Assembly (NCBI GenBank): GCA_027625915.1
Contig: JANTQA010000036.1
Span: forward strand, 3,777,501 to 3,841,500
DNA: 64,000 bases
Source: Anaeramoeba flamelloides
Lineage: Eukaryota > Metamonada > Anaeramoebidae
Direction: 5' to 3'
Shown one piece after another: positions 45,737 through 58,572 of this stretch. The notes beneath the pieces were generated by a model, which ran no database searches, had not been told where the DNA came from, and worked only from the letters and a program-made list of their open reading frames with translations. A program made the translations under genes and the position numbers. Each line of letters begins with the position of its first letter. The first letter of the stretch is position 1.

Positions 45737-47737
45737 TTAGATAAGCAAATGCAAATTATCGGCAATGCTCTCAACAAGCACAAATAAAGGTGTTTGATTG
45801 TTTATATTTAATTGGTTGATCTCAAAACCGTTTTTGATTAAAAATTTGATGATTGATAAATATTTATCGATGTTCCTGTTTCCACAGATGGTATGTAAAG
45901 CTGTATCTGCAATATATTCTGAAACTAAATCCAATTGCATATTGCATTTATTCTGTAAAAATTCCAGTTTTTGGACCGTTGGGTGGTTTGACGAATAACA
46001 AATGTAATGCACTAAATATGTATTTTTATCTTGCATATTTTGAAGATACTTTATTGCATTTTTTGATTTATGAATTAAAAATTGCATAATTTTTGGATTG
46101 AAATTAGGGTTTGCAAAATATAAATATAAGGGCGATTTCGCCTGTTCGTTTTGTAAGTTGAAATTTGCATGGTATTCATTAAATAAGGTTTTTAAAAACG
46201 GTATTGATAAGCTTTTATAACATTTTAATAAAAAATGTAAGGGTGTATCACAAAATGAATTCGTAATACTGATATTTGAAATATTCAATTGTTTCATAAA
46301 GAATATTAAGCATTCTTCAAATTCTGGGAAATTACATTTTTTACAAAGAAAATGAAGTGCATTGCCCTGATAATAGTTTTCGATGGATAAATCACAGCCA
46401 ATATTAATTAAATATTTTATTATTTCAAATTTTTGTTTGGGGCATTTTTCATTTCCGAGTATAATGTATAGCGTATCATCAAATATCCTTTTTTCCTGTG
46501 TTGTAAAATATGCGCCTTCCTTTTTTAACAATTGGAGAATTTCTAAAGTTGCATTTGCCCTTCCACAAATTAAATTCAGAGCATTCTCCCTTGGTCGTAA
46601 AACAAAATTAAGCTTGGGCTTTTTTTGAAGAAATAATTTAAATATTTCAATTGAATTACATGGGTGTTGGCAAAATAATTGAAAAGCTGTTGTTCTTTGA
46701 TTTTGCGTTGTTGTTTTGTTCTTTGGTTCAAATTTAATTTTGCTCCCACTCAGAAGATAATATTTTATTAAATTTTCATTAATTGTTGCTTGTTCTAAAT
46801 GTAAATACAGCGGACTAACACCATAATCGTCTTCGGTATTTATATTTGATCCCGAGTTAATGAACAGTTTTGTTAATCGCGGGGAAAATTCCGAAATAGC
46901 ACCCTTGGTTGGCAATAAAGAAACTAAGTGCAGTTCTGAAAATTTTATCCAATTGATTTTCTCATTTAAAATCTTTTGGTTTTTGTTTCTATTGTTGTTT
47001 TTATTGTGATCAATTATTCGTTGAAGAATTTCCAATTTTTGTTCAAAGTTGTCAAATCTGTTTGACAAAAGTAATGTATGAACAAGATTTAAGTTTGTTT
47101 TTTCATCTTTGAAACAAAGATCAATTTCTTGATTTTGGATTGATTCCTTGAATTGTGTTAAATCTTCTTTGTTGTTTAAACAGTCTAAAATAAAATCAAT
47201 TGTTTTATATTTTTTTTTATAAAGCTGTTTTTTCTTCTTTTTTTTTTGATTTTTTTCTTCTTCTTTTTCATTTTCTTTTTTTTCTTCCTTTTGTTTTTCC
47301 TTTTCTTTTTCAAACCAATAAATCAAAATTATTTTTAAAAATTCAACAAATTGCTTGAAAAGTTGTTTTATTTTCAAGTTGTAAAATCCAAGCCTGATCT
47401 TGAAAAATTGCGAATCAAGAATTGTTTGGGTCGGGCTATGATCAAACAAACAAAAAATCAAATCTTTTCTTAATGGTACAGGTTTTTCAATTAGTATCCC
47501 TAACGGCTGGTACTTGTTGGAACCTCCTTCATGTTGAATTGAAGATCCAAGCGAAATTAAATATTCAAGATCTTTTAATTGTGGGTACTTACTCTCTAAT
47601 AAAAAATGAATTGCTTGTGTTTTGAATGGGTCGTGCATTTGATTTATATTCCCAGAATTCACATTTTTGGGGAAGAGGTTCATGAATTTCTTTCTTTTTG
47701 ATTCGTGTTTGAATCGTAACATTGTTATGCCGTCCAT
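45737..47737 (-). CDS. Ankyrin-repeat protein with a Lys/Glu-rich linker
   Basis: Ankyrin repeats are protein-binding helical hairpins; no enzymatic domain is seen. The 666-residue product begins with a short helical region containing ankyrin-like TQAIHFLLESKYPQLKDLEYLI (residues 40-61, in two halves). A highly charged Lys/Glu stretch follows (about 143-176). From about residue 190 to the end come degenerate ankyrin repeats: SPLYLHLEQATINENLIKYY, GNALHFLCKK, DTPLHFLLKC, SPLYLYFANPN and DTALHTICGN, each followed by a leucine-rich helix and a Gly or Asn turn. It reads without introns from ATG to stop, 127 bp from the end of the TIR element copy B. The last repeat (TPLFVLVESIADNLHLL) seems to end abruptly, so a C-terminal exon may be missed. 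Function is unknown. Confidence 0.85.
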   Translation of the reverse strand: MDGITMLRFKHESKRKKFMNLFPKNVNSGNINQMHDPFKTQAIHFLLESKYPQLKDLEYLISLGSSIQHEGGSNKYQPLGILIEKPVPLRKDLIFCLFDHSPTQTILDSQFFKIRLGFYNLKIKQLFKQFVEFLKIILIYWFEKEKEKQKEEKKENEKEEEKNQKKKKKKQLYKKKYKTIDFILDCLNNKEDLTQFKESIQNQEIDLCFKDEKTNLNLVHTLLLSNRFDNFEQKLEILQRIIDHNKNNNRNKNQKILNEKINWIKFSELHLVSLLPTKGAISEFSPRLTKLFINSGSNINTEDDYGVSPLYLHLEQATINENLIKYYLLSGSKIKFEPKNKTTTQNQRTTAFQLFCQHPCNSIEIFKLFLQKKPKLNFVLRPRENALNLICGRANATLEILQLLKKEGAYFTTQEKRIFDDTLYIILGNEKCPKQKFEIIKYLINIGCDLSIENYYQGNALHFLCKKCNFPEFEECLIFFMKQLNISNISITNSFCDTPLHFLLKCYKSLSIPFLKTLFNEYHANFNLQNEQAKSPLYLYFANPNFNPKIMQFLIHKSKNAIKYLQNMQDKNTYLVHYICYSSNHPTVQKLEFLQNKCNMQLDLVSEYIADTALHTICGNRNIDKYLSIIKFLIKNGFEINQLNINNQTPLFVLVESIADNLHLLI

Positions 47738-48463
47738 TTTTGTTTTGATTCTCTTGTTACTTTTCCTTTTGTTTCACTAAAAATGGTTTTGAAAAAGTTA
47801 AAGAGGAAAAATGATTTTCACTTTGAATTATGATCCAAATTCAATAATCTAGGAAGATTAATTTTTTGATAAATAACATATTTTTGAATTTGAAAAAGGT
47901 TGAGTAAAGATAACTAGTTGATAGCGATAAATTCTAATAAATTTCAAATATTTTTTTGGTTACTTTCCATTTTTAGAAATCTTCGAACTGTTTCTTATCT
48001 CACAGTCATAGACAAAAGATAATTTTTGAAGAACAGCCAATTTTACAGAGTTTCTTAATATTTAACTTCATAATATGCTTTTTTCAAAGCAAAGGTAAAA
48101 AAAAATTCCAAAAATGAAAATGATATAAATATTTATCATAAATTAATTTGAAGTTAATAGTATTTTTTTATATTACCGATAAGACTCGATTCTTTTTTAA
48201 AGACTAAAGTTGTTTTTATGAAATAAAATAATGATATTGACAATGGCAGTTATCCTTTTTCCTCATAATTTTTTCGTATATTCCCTGTTTATAGTTTTTC
48301 AGTATGCTTTTGCCAAAATAACCAAGGTGACTTGTTTAAACAAAGTTTTAAAATAAAAACAGTTTTACTGTTTTCTGTAAAGCATTTACTTTAAATAATC
48401 AAATAAATTGGTAAAAAAAACATAGTGAATATCGTATTGGTGGGCTAAATTTTGATTGTTATA

Positions 48464-48657
48464 CATTCAGTTCCACTTTTAAGACAAAAACTTGTATCAA
48501 AATTAGGGAAAAAAAGATCTCAAATTAAAGCACAAAATTTGGATTTTTTTTTTCACATTTTTAAATTATTAGAATTTGAATTTTGTGCCTTAATTTGAGA
48601 TTAATTTTGTGTCTTAAATTTAATCGTTCGTTTATGTCTTAAGTGTGGGACTGGTTG
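48464..48657. mobile_element. Palindromic MITE (TA-flanked), copy 6
   Basis: It starts CATTCAGTTCCACTTTTAAG after TA (48462-48463) and ends GGGACTGGTTG before TA. It is diverged from the group of copies 2, 4 and 5 but keeps the two GCACAAAATTTGGATT-like and TTTGTGCCTTAATTTGAGAT arms. Confidence 0.75.
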
Positions 48658-48799
48658 TAAATTTAATATAAAACGGGGGGGGTTAAGGTGATATTTTTTA
48701 TCAGAATTAGTTGCATTTTTTTGAAAATTTTTGATTTGGAGACTTGTAAACTTAAAAAAATATTCTAGTAAATTACATATATAATTCCAAAAATTATTA

Positions 48800-49380
48800 T
48801 TACGTCTTGAAATTGGAAGTTAAATTAAAAATGTGTGTGATGTAATAACCAATCTTAGTTTTAATGCTATTTTCAGAAATGAATTTTTGTTTTTAAATGG
48901 TGAAATCCATTTTTTAACATTTTTGAAAAGTTCGAAATTTAATTATTTCTGAATTATTTTAGTATATTTATTGAAAGGTTTTAGAAATTTTATTGTGTGT
49001 AAAGTATTTGTACAAAAATACACATCAAAAATATAACCATAAAGTTATAAAATAATCCTATAATAAAAAAATCTACTTGGTTTCAAAAAAAATACAATAA
49101 TCATTTTACACTTTGAAAAAATATAATTTATTTATTCAAAGTAGATACTGGATTAATTTTGGATTTTTTTTGATCAAAAAAAAGAGAGGAAAATGACAAA
49201 ATCATTGAATTAAAAATTCTCACAAAATACTTTTTTAAAATGGGTGGAATTGGACTTATAACAGGGGAAAATACGTTTGGGTTTTATTATTCTTAATCAT
49301 TTTTTAATAAATCGTTCTTAATTCATTCTAGTGGATTACTAATAACCTAACTATTAAACAGTACAATGGTCTATATTATT
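48800..49380. repeat. Dispersed repeat, copy 2 (pair with 10575-11900)
   Basis: This is the same-orientation match to 10575-10790 plus 11605-11890. Landmarks are GAAATGAATTTTTGTTTTTA, TTTGTACAAAAATACAC, AAAAATACAATAATCATTTT, GAAAAAATATAATTTATTT and AAAATACTTTTTTAAAA. It lacks about 0.8 kb present in copy 1. No coding region was found. Confidence 0.5.
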
Positions 49381-52050
49381 TTACTCATTTGTTTTTAAAT
49401 ATTTCCAGACAAAGTAAATTTATTCATTTTTTTAATTCTGATAAAAAAAAAAAAAAATAGAAAAAAAAATATTATCTAATAACTGATTGAAATAATTATA
49501 ATTTTTTGTTTGTAATCTTAATAATTTGAAAAAAAAAAAATAGCCCTATCTTGCAAATTTCAAGATAATTAATAAATGTTTTTAGAATATAATAAATTAT
49601 CAAAATTTTCTGAGCCCAAAGAGATGTAATACCAGAATTATTTTTCTTACCTTTTTAAAATAAGATTAAAGTTTGAAAAATGAAATTTTGGTCGTTCAAA
49701 GGAACTAAAATTACTAAAATTGGGGTTTTATCAAAATAAAAATGTTTTAGTAATTTTTTTATCTAAAAATCATAAAAAAAAAAAGGATCAGGTGTTTTTT
49801 TACAAAAAATTCAATTGTAAAAATTAATTCTATTTGTAAAAAATAACTCATTTATGTACGGTTGATAAAGGGTTTGTTTTTTATCAGTATTTAATGGTTT
49901 ATTTGTCGAACTATGTACTCTATAATCTTTAGGATAAAAAATTTTTTAATATTTACTAGTCCAAAAAAAAAAAAAAAAAAAATCACTGCATCCCATATAA
50001 ATTACTTTAATAATTTAAATTTATTCAATTCCTAATTTAAAATTTTGGTCAAAAAATGAAGAATTTTACCTTCTAAATTGATTTGAAATTCAATATAATT
50101 TACATTTGGGTGAAGAATTAGATGTTTCATTGGAACAAGAAGAATAAAAAAATGAACTGGTTTGCAGTTTGTTAAATCATTCATGTTGACTTTTATATTT
50201 TTTTCAAACTTGCACAGTTGTTTTTTCAAAAGGGTGTTTTTAAAGCCCTAGTGTTAGTATAAAAGCAAAAAATCTCCATTTTTTTTGATATTTTTTTTTA
50301 AATTGAATTTTTTGGCAATCTAAAAGTAATCTTTTTGAATCAAGTATTTGGTAAGGGTTGAATAGTAATCATTTTTACATTTCAGGCAACCTTTTGTTCG
50401 TGGGGTTTTTGAAAAAGGGGATTGAAAAAATATGACAAAAAAATGGATATTTTTTGATTTTATATTAGTATTAGAGCTTTAAGTGCAGTTTTCCAACTTA
50501 TTTTTGATATTGCTTTCAATTGTTACCTGTCCATACAAACAAAAAATTTTCAAGGGTGTGTTTATTTGTAAAAAGAAAATATGTCTTGGAAATATTACAG
50601 TCATTCTCAAAGTAATAAAAGAAATTATTTTTTCAAAGTTTTCAAAAATATTATCTCTTCTAATTGATTGAAAAATTGAAAGATCTTGTTAAAATCAATA
50701 AAAATTGATTTTTTTAGAGGTTTAATTTGCCCTCATTATGAAAATTGTTGAAAAGGAATTGGTTTTTAGATAATTAGGCCATTTTGCCTCTTATTATCGA
50801 ATTTTAAGAAGATAAAATCCCAGATAATTATTTTTTGATTCAAGATGAAATATTTCTTCACCTAGGATTCTTATATCATATAATATAGGTAAAAAAAAAA
50901 AAAAAAATTAAATAAATAAAGCCCCCCAATTACAATATATGATCTTAAGACAATTGACTAAAGGAAAAAAAGGAAAATGAAATAAAATTTTGGATCTTTT
51001 CTTTTTCTTTTTCAATTTCAAAAAACTTTTTAAAAATTTAATGTCTCATTTTTTGCTTATGTAGAGACATCAAAAAAGTTTTTCAGAAACTATTTTTATC
51101 CTTTTAATTATTTTTTTGTCTTTATTGTGTCGATTCAAATTGAAAGATCTGGTTGTTGTCCATTTTGGTGTTGGTTTTATTTAAATTTGGTTGAATTAGA
51201 TCACTTTTATAAGGAGACCATACTTTGGTGGTTGTCAAAAAACACTTTTATAATATGATCTATTGTACAGCGATGAAAATAATGCGGGTAGAAAGACCTT
51301 AATCCGTGTTTCAAAATATAATCAGTACTTTCTTTTCTTCTTGTTCCAAGGCAACATCCAATTTACTACCAAATAGTATACCTAAATTCAAATCATTTTT
51401 TTAAGTAAACTTCTTATTAATTTTAGTAGAATTTAAATTAGGAATGCAATTTGTTGAGAATTTTTCTTAATATTTCGAAATTTTTTGAGAAATTTGATAT
51501 TTTTTTTTAGATAAATGAAAATTTTATGAAAAATTTTACTCTATTTTTTAAGATAAATTTTCCAATTTGATCCTCCTTTTTTTGAATATCTTTTTAAATA
51601 ATAGAACTTTAAGAAACCAAGACTAAACTTCATTAGGGTTTATTGTTGGTTTCTTTGATTGGTTAGTGTATTAGGTCTTCTATAACAAAAAATCACACTT
51701 TTTATTCAGAAACAAGCATTAAATTTTTTTTAAAGCTTTATTTTGACAACAGTAAATATTGTTTGATTTGAAAATAGACTTTTTCTGAACTGTATTTTCA
51801 TTCAACCCAAAATAAAGGCCAAAAATAAGAACTATTGAAAAAATGAAAACGTTAAATAAAAATCAATAGTAATTTACAAAAACACATAAACAAAATGAAC
51901 AGGGGTTATTCAACAAAGTGTACTTTTGGACATGGATTTGAGTCTTTGAACAATCGTTTTTTGTTGTTGTGTTTACTGAAAAATGATATTGTTATTTCAA
52001 TAATAAATGGGTAAAAAATTTCACTTCATCTTTCCTTTCTATTTTTTTTT

Positions 52051-52308
52051 TTAACAAACCGAACTTTCAAAGAAAGAGATTCTAATTTGTGATGATCTCC
52101 CTTTATTTTTTTGACACTTTTTATTTTGGTTTGATTTTTTGGGTGAACTATTGAATGCTAAATGAAACCAAGATTCATTACTGAAAAAATAATAATCGAC
52201 CAAAATTTTATTCAATTTGAGTTTCAAATACCAGTAATATTGTGTCCACTTTCTCTTCAAAAGCTCTTTGATCACTCGTAATAGAAGCTCAAAAGAAAAG
52301 GGTCTCAT
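52051..52308 (-). pseudogene. Possible Tc1/mariner transposase fragment
   Basis: An 85-codon frame reads RPFSFELLLRVIKELLKRKW, TQYYW and then FFSNESWFHLAFNSSPKKSN. This resembles the part of Tc1/mariner proteins around the first catalytic Asp, where family members have a K-W-T..DW...FSDES.F.L pattern. Here the Asp is Asn. The DNA-binding domain and the second and third catalytic motifs were not found on either side. The match is short, so chance similarity remains possible. Confidence 0.35.
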
Positions 52309-53330
52309 TCTGAAAGGCTTTCTAATGAATATTGTCGTTTGTTCAAGTGAAAATTTAATTGCCGAAATTAGTTACAACAAAAAACGTTAAAGGAAAGGCA
52401 CTTTTCGATTCTTTTTTTGAACTAAATGAAATCCACAAGAATATTGAAAAGGAGATGGTTAATTTTTTTCATTTGCAATCCAAAATATTTCTCATGTGTG
52501 ATCATAGGAAACATTCAAGAAGAGGAAAAATTTTCTTAGAAGATTAAGAAAGGGTGTTTGTAAAATAAATAATAAAAAATTTTCCTAATTTTTCAGATTA
52601 AAAATTGAAATTACAAATTACAGCCTCCCTCTTTACTAATTCTTTTTGTAAGAAGAAAAAGAGGGTTAATATGGAAGAAAATTTTTTACCAGTTAATATT
52701 CAAAAAAAGATTATGGGGAAAAGAAAATTGATTTTAACAATTTTACAAGAAATTGGTTTCAAAACGGAAAGAAGGTTAAGCACTGGTGAGTAACTTATGA
52801 TCAACAAAAAAAGAAGAAGATTTTTATTTAACAAAAGAAAACGTTTGTGTAAAAATTAAAATCAAACATCAAAAATCAAAGATGATTTCTCGTGACAACA
52901 AAATCCTGAATGGGGATATTTTTTAGAAAACTTTCATGTTAAAATTCAGACAAGTTTCGATCAAACTTTTTTAGTAATTATGACCAACTGTTGCAAAATA
53001 ATTTCAGATTGGAAAGACAAAGTAAAGAACACAGGCACACCGCGGCCATTTGTGTTTGTTTGGTTCCAAAAAGTAAAGTAAATCGGAGACTTCAAACAGA
53101 ATCCAAATAAAAAAAATATTTTTCTTCTTTTGCAAAAACACGGGTTCATTCATAGAAAGTAAAAGCCACTTTATCCATAGAGTATTGTAAAAATATTCCC
53201 GACTTTTGCTTTAAAATTTTAGTTTGGATGAAAATTAAAATGAAAACCAAAATGATTTAAATTTTAATTCAATCATTTTATTTTATTTTTTTTTTTTTCG
53301 AGATATATTTTTTATTTATCTTTAAAAAAA

Positions 53331-56300
53331 ATGACTGATTTCGAGTTTGAATTAACAAACGAACAGTTGTTGGAATTGAGTGCCATCAATGATCCAAACA
53401 CACACAAAAATCTCGAAAAGCTGGGAGGAGTAAAAAAAATTATGAAAAAGCTTCATGTTGACCCAGGAATGGGTTTAACGCTTGCAGAGCAAAAAGACAA
53501 TTTTTCAAATCGACGAAGCGTGTATGGGGAAAATAGATTCGATGAACCACCACACACCCCATTTTGGAAATTGTTTGTTGAAACATTCAAAGACACAACC
53601 TTAATCATTTTGATTATTGCAGCTGTTGTTTCATTGGCCTTGGGTATCTTTGTTGAAGACAATTCTGGTGGCTGGATCGAAGGTACTGCCATTTTGATTG
53701 CGGTATTAATCGTATCCTTTGTAACTGCTATTAACGACTACCAAAAAGAAAAGCAATTCAGAGCACTTAACGGAGTCAAAGAGAATATTGATGTCACAGT
53801 AAGTTGTTATATAATATATATATATATATAGATTTATTTTCTTTCTTTTCAATCTTTCCTTTTTTTTTTTTTTGATTTTTATCTTGAAAGCAACTTTACA
53901 ATTTTTGTTAATTTTTTTTTTTTTTTTCTCTTACTAAATCTTTGAAAATTTTCACATCTTTAGCTTTTCAGACAAACTTCTAAAGACGCCGAAATTGGTG
54001 AAGAAGTCCAGGTTTCCGTTTATGAAATTAATTGTGGAGATATCTTAGTTCTTAAAGGTGGAGACAAAATTCCAGCAGACGCACTTCTTTTTACCGAAAT
54101 ACAAGGAGGAGGTAAAATATTTTTTTAATTTTTTTTTTTTTTTTTTTTTGTGTGTGTTTTTTTGTGTTGTTTATTTAAAGAATTTTTACAAATTTTAAAT
54201 TTTTTTTCTCCATAAATAATTTTCAAATAATAGATTTAAGAATCAATGAAGCTTCGGTTACTGGTGAATCAAAAGATATCAAAAAGAGTTTAGAAGAAGA
54301 TCCATTTGTCAAGTCAGGAACTCTTGTTGTTTCTGGTGAAGGTAGGGCAGTCGTCACAGGTGTTGGTATGAATTCTCAATATGGAAGAATGAAATTAAAT
54401 TTCAACGAACCAGATCCACCAACTCCTTTACAAGACAAACTTGATAAAATGGCCATCTTAATTGGTAAAATCGGGTTATATTGTGCTATTTTAACAGTCG
54501 GTGTATTGTTTATCATGATTATTATTGATTGGGGTAAATATTCTTATTTTAATTTTTTTTTTTTTTTTTTTCTTTTTTCTTCCTCTCTCCCTCTTTTCCC
54601 ACCTCTCTTTTCTCTTTTCTCTTTTCTCTTTTCTCTCTTTTCTGTTCTCTTCTCTCTTCTCTCTCACTTCCGTCATATCTTCACTTATATTGCTTCAATG
54701 TTAATTCACTAACAAAAATATTGACAAAATTTGATTTTTAACTCTGATTTCTGTTTTGGGATAATTATTTTATCTTTCCAAAAAAAATTTTAATTAAACT
54801 CTACAATTTGTTTGTTTAAAAAAATATCGATCAAAGTTTCTTAACATCTAAGGATAAATTTCGAACTTTTTCTAATTTTTCAATTTTGTAATAAATTTTT
54901 TATTTATTTCTAAATAAATAATCTTGTATTAAAAACTTATAGTACGACATGGGTGGGATAAAGAATTTATCTCTGAAGCTGTTGAAGCATTTATCATTGG
55001 TGTAACCATTGTTGTTGTCGCTGTACCAGAAGGATTGCCATTAGCTGTCACCATTTCCTTAGCCTATTCAATGAAAAAAATGATGAAGGATAACAATCTT
55101 GTACGACGATTAGCATCATGTGAAACCATGGGTAACGCAACTAACATTTGTTCTGATAAGACAGGAACATTGACTCAAAATATCATGAGTGTCACTCAAG
55201 CTTATCTCTTTGGCACACATTACGAAAAGATTCCAAAAAAAAAAAAATTCATCAGAGGAAATTTAAAAATCCTTAACGAATCCATTGCTGTTAACTCGAG
55301 AGCATTTTTAGAAGAAGACGAAAAAGGTCGCATTACTGAAGTTGGTTCAAGAACAGAGTGTGGTTTAATTAGAATGATCCAAAAATTTAATTTTGATTAT
55401 AAAAAATGTAGAGTTGAAAATAATCCAAGAACACTCCATGCATATCTTTTCAATTCTGAAAAAAAAAGAATGACAACAATCCTAAATGGTGTAGATGAAG
55501 AAGATCAAAAAAAAATTGTATATTCTAAAGGTGCTTCTGAAATCATGCTTGAATTATGTAACAGATCTCTTACCGAAACTGGTGAAATTATTGAATTAGA
55601 TAAATCTTCAAAAAAGGAAGTCACTAAAATCCTGAACGAAATGGCTTCAAATGGTTTAAGAACACTTGCTTTAACATATAAAGAATTTGAAGAATATGAT
55701 GAAAAAATGCTCGAAGAACAAGAAAACTTTGAAACTGACTTAATTTTAATTGGTATTGTTGGAATTAAAGATCCTGTTAGAGATGGTGTACCAGATGGTA
55801 ACGATATTTACTTTTTTTTTTTTTTAAAAAATTTTTATTTTTAATATTTATTTCAAAATTAATTACGAAATTATGGAATATAAAACTCTTTTTCATCAAT
55901 GACTTTTCTCGTATATTAATCTAATATAATACTCTCTTTTTTCGAATATTATAATAATACGTTCCCACTCTAATCTAATCTAAACTTGAGAAGGAAATTT
56001 CAAATTATAATATTTTTAAAGAAGCGAAATTTGAGAGAACATACTTGATCCAAAATTTCAAATTCTCTTGATTTGTTTCTATTTGATTGAAAAAAAGAAA
56101 AACATAAATTGCAAAAAAAACTCAAAAATTTGATCATTTTGTTTTTCAATAAGAAAAAGAAAAAGAAAAAGAAAAAGAAAAGAAGACTAAAAATATCGTT
56201 TATTATTTTCCGAATCAATACTCAAAATCTCATTTTGGATTTTTTTTTTTTTTTTTATTATAACACAATAATTGTTTTTTTTTTTAATAAATTAATTAAT

Positions 56301-57815
56301 AGCTGTATTGCAATGCCAAAAAGCAGGTATTACTGTAAGAATGGTTACTGGTGATAATATTTTAACTGCCAAACATATTGCAAGAGAATGTAATATTTTA
56401 ACTGAAGAAGGAACTGCACTCGAAGGTTATAAATTTAGAAAAATGTCTAGAGAAGAAAAATTAGAAGTTGTTCCTACTTTACAAGTCTTAGCACGTTCTT
56501 CACCACAAGACAAATATGATCTTGTGAAATTGTTAATGGAACTTGAAGAAGTTGTTGCTGTAACAGGAGATGGTCAAAACGATGCACCAGCTTTGAAAAA
56601 GGCTAATGTTGGACTTTCCATGGGGATCACAGGTACAGATCTGGCAAAAGAAGCCTCAGATATTGGTAATTAATCTAAATTTTTTTTTCAAACTTTATGA
56701 TAAAATTAAAAAAAAAAAATAAAAAAAATAATTAAAAAAAAATTGACAAATAACCAAATCGCTAACAAAACCTTTACTTTTCTTTTTCTTTTCTTTTCAT
56801 TTTAAAATTTTTTAATATATAAAACCAAAAAACAACAAAAACAAAATATTTTTCCAATTTTAAAGTAATTCTTGATGATAATTTCACATCAATTGTAACT
56901 GCTGTTATGTGGGGAAGATCAGTCTATGATAATATTCGAAAATTTTTACAATTTCAGTTAACAGTCAATCTTGTTGCATTATCAACTGCATTTTTAGCCG
57001 CTGTTTCAGGTAAAGGAACGCCATTAAAGGCTGTGCAATTACTTTGGGTCAACTTAATTATGGATACCATGGCAGCCTTAGCTTTAGGTACCGAACCACC
57101 CACAAGAAAATTATTAGATCGAGAACCATATCATAAAAGAGAATCTCTCTTAAGTAACATCATGATTAGAAACCTCGTTGGACAAGGTGTTTACCAACTC
57201 ATCGTTTTGCTTGTCATTTTATATGCAGGATCAAAAATCTGGGGATACGATATCGACATTGAAGATGAAAAAATTCATTTATATACCATTTTATTTAATG
57301 CCTTTGTTATGTGCCAAGTGTTCAATGAAATCAATTGTAGAAAAATTGATGACGATAATAGAATCTTTAAAGGCATGTTCAACAATAAAATCTTCGTCGC
57401 AATCCTGGTTATTACAGCAGCCGTTCAAGCCGTCGTCGTTGAAGTTGGTGGAAGCTTTTTTTCAACCACAGGTCTTACATGGCAAGAATGGATTACTTGT
57501 GTTGCAATTGGCTTGTTTTCAATCCCAGTCGGTTTCTTATTACGTTTGATCCCAGTACCTGTGGATAAAATCCCTGACTTAAAAGAATCTGACAAGAAAA
57601 AAAAAAAGAGAAGAAAAACAAAAACTAAAAAAGATTTTGATGAATTAGAGGGATCCAGTGGAGAGCAAAGTTCTTCAAATGATGATTCAGAGAAAAAATC
57701 TGGAAAGATAGACTTGTCCAATGAAGAAAACGAAGTAGTATCAAGTTCAGATAAAGAAGAAAGTTCAGAGAAAGAAAGTTCAGATAAAGACAATACAACA
57801 ACTTCTTCAGATTAA
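53331..57815 (+). CDS. P-type (PMCA-like, P2B) Ca2+-transporting ATPase, six exons
   Basis: It exports Ca2+ from the cytosol at the plasma membrane or an acidic vacuole, using ATP. My exon model is 53331-53798, 53964-54111, 54234-54533, 54943-55797, 56303-56665 and 56866-57815. All introns are GT-AG and every junction keeps frame, giving 1027 residues. Landmarks: M1 near residues 90-107 and M2 near 117-134; TGES actuator loop 215-218; PEGLP in M4 (334-338); phosphorylation motif DKTGT with Asp377; KGAS in the nucleotide domain; MVTGDN 604-609; [17 protein letters not shown] from 678; then six C-terminal membrane helices. The cytosolic tail is a Lys/Arg cluster ([12 protein letters not shown]) followed by about 60 Ser/Asp/Glu-rich residues. 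No classical calmodulin-binding helix is evident, so autoinhibition may differ. Alternatives such as SERCA or secretory-pathway pumps fit the N-terminus less well. Confidence 0.93.
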
Positions 57816-58539
57816 ATTTTTTTAGAAAAACGTTAATATTTTTAAAAAAAAAGTTAATTTTATTATTTATTCGTAAAAAAAAAGGTTTTAACCTTTATAT
57901 CAAAAATACATCTTAGATTTATTCATACGTTTTGACGATTTTTTTTTTTTTTTAATTTTGTTTTTTTTTATTGTTAATTTTTCAACAAAATTTGATTCGA
58001 ATTTTGAATGATATTTAATTCAATAAACATTCACACTAATACAATAAAATTATTTTGTCGATATATTTTATTTGAAGAATGTAAGAAAGTCAATCACAAA
58101 AGAATTTTCCAGAATAAAACCCTTTTGTATTGTGTTTACAACAGAAAATCGGAATTACTATTCATCAGCAAAAAACCCGAAACACTAAAAAAATGTTTTT
58201 AACTCATAATTTGAGAAATCAATCATTTGGAGTTAAGATAAAGAAATAAGTGAGAAGTTCCAAAATTTTCAATTTGTGTATGTGTCTTTTAAAAAGATAA
58301 ATTTCAAACCAATAACTACTTTTTGCAAATAGAATCATTTAGATTTTAGATTCTAGTAAAATATTTTCAACAGGTTTTGGATTATCAGGAATTACACAAT
58401 TTATGGTCTAAATGTAATTATTTTGAGATCACTAATTGTACTTCACATACAATCTTTTTTTTTAAACTGGATTATAATCAATGAATTCTTGTAAATTTTA
58501 TTTTTTTTTAAATAATTACTTGTAAATGCCATAAATTAA

Positions 58540-58572
<33 letters not shown>

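Larger units (their letters stand above)
47738..53330. other. Intergenic stretch, no intact gene recognised
   Basis: It holds a palindromic MITE, a dispersed repeat copy and a transposase fragment, listed separately. A modestly GC-richer patch at about 51080-51420 has open minus-strand frames but no stated homology. The region just upstream of 53331 (T-rich, then ATATATTTTTTATTTATC and an A-run) is presumably the leader and promoter of the Ca2+ ATPase gene. Confidence 0.45.

Noticed and set aside
52605-52793. Plus-strand frame ending at a GTGAGT donor-like word
   Set aside because: The only nearby acceptor (TTTTTCAG at about 52588) is followed by an in-frame stop, so no exon can be built. 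No domain.
56000-56354. Opposing ORFs with poly-Lys and poly-Phe
   Set aside because: They lie in intron 4 of the Ca2+ ATPase gene and come from an AAAAAG microsatellite and T-runs.
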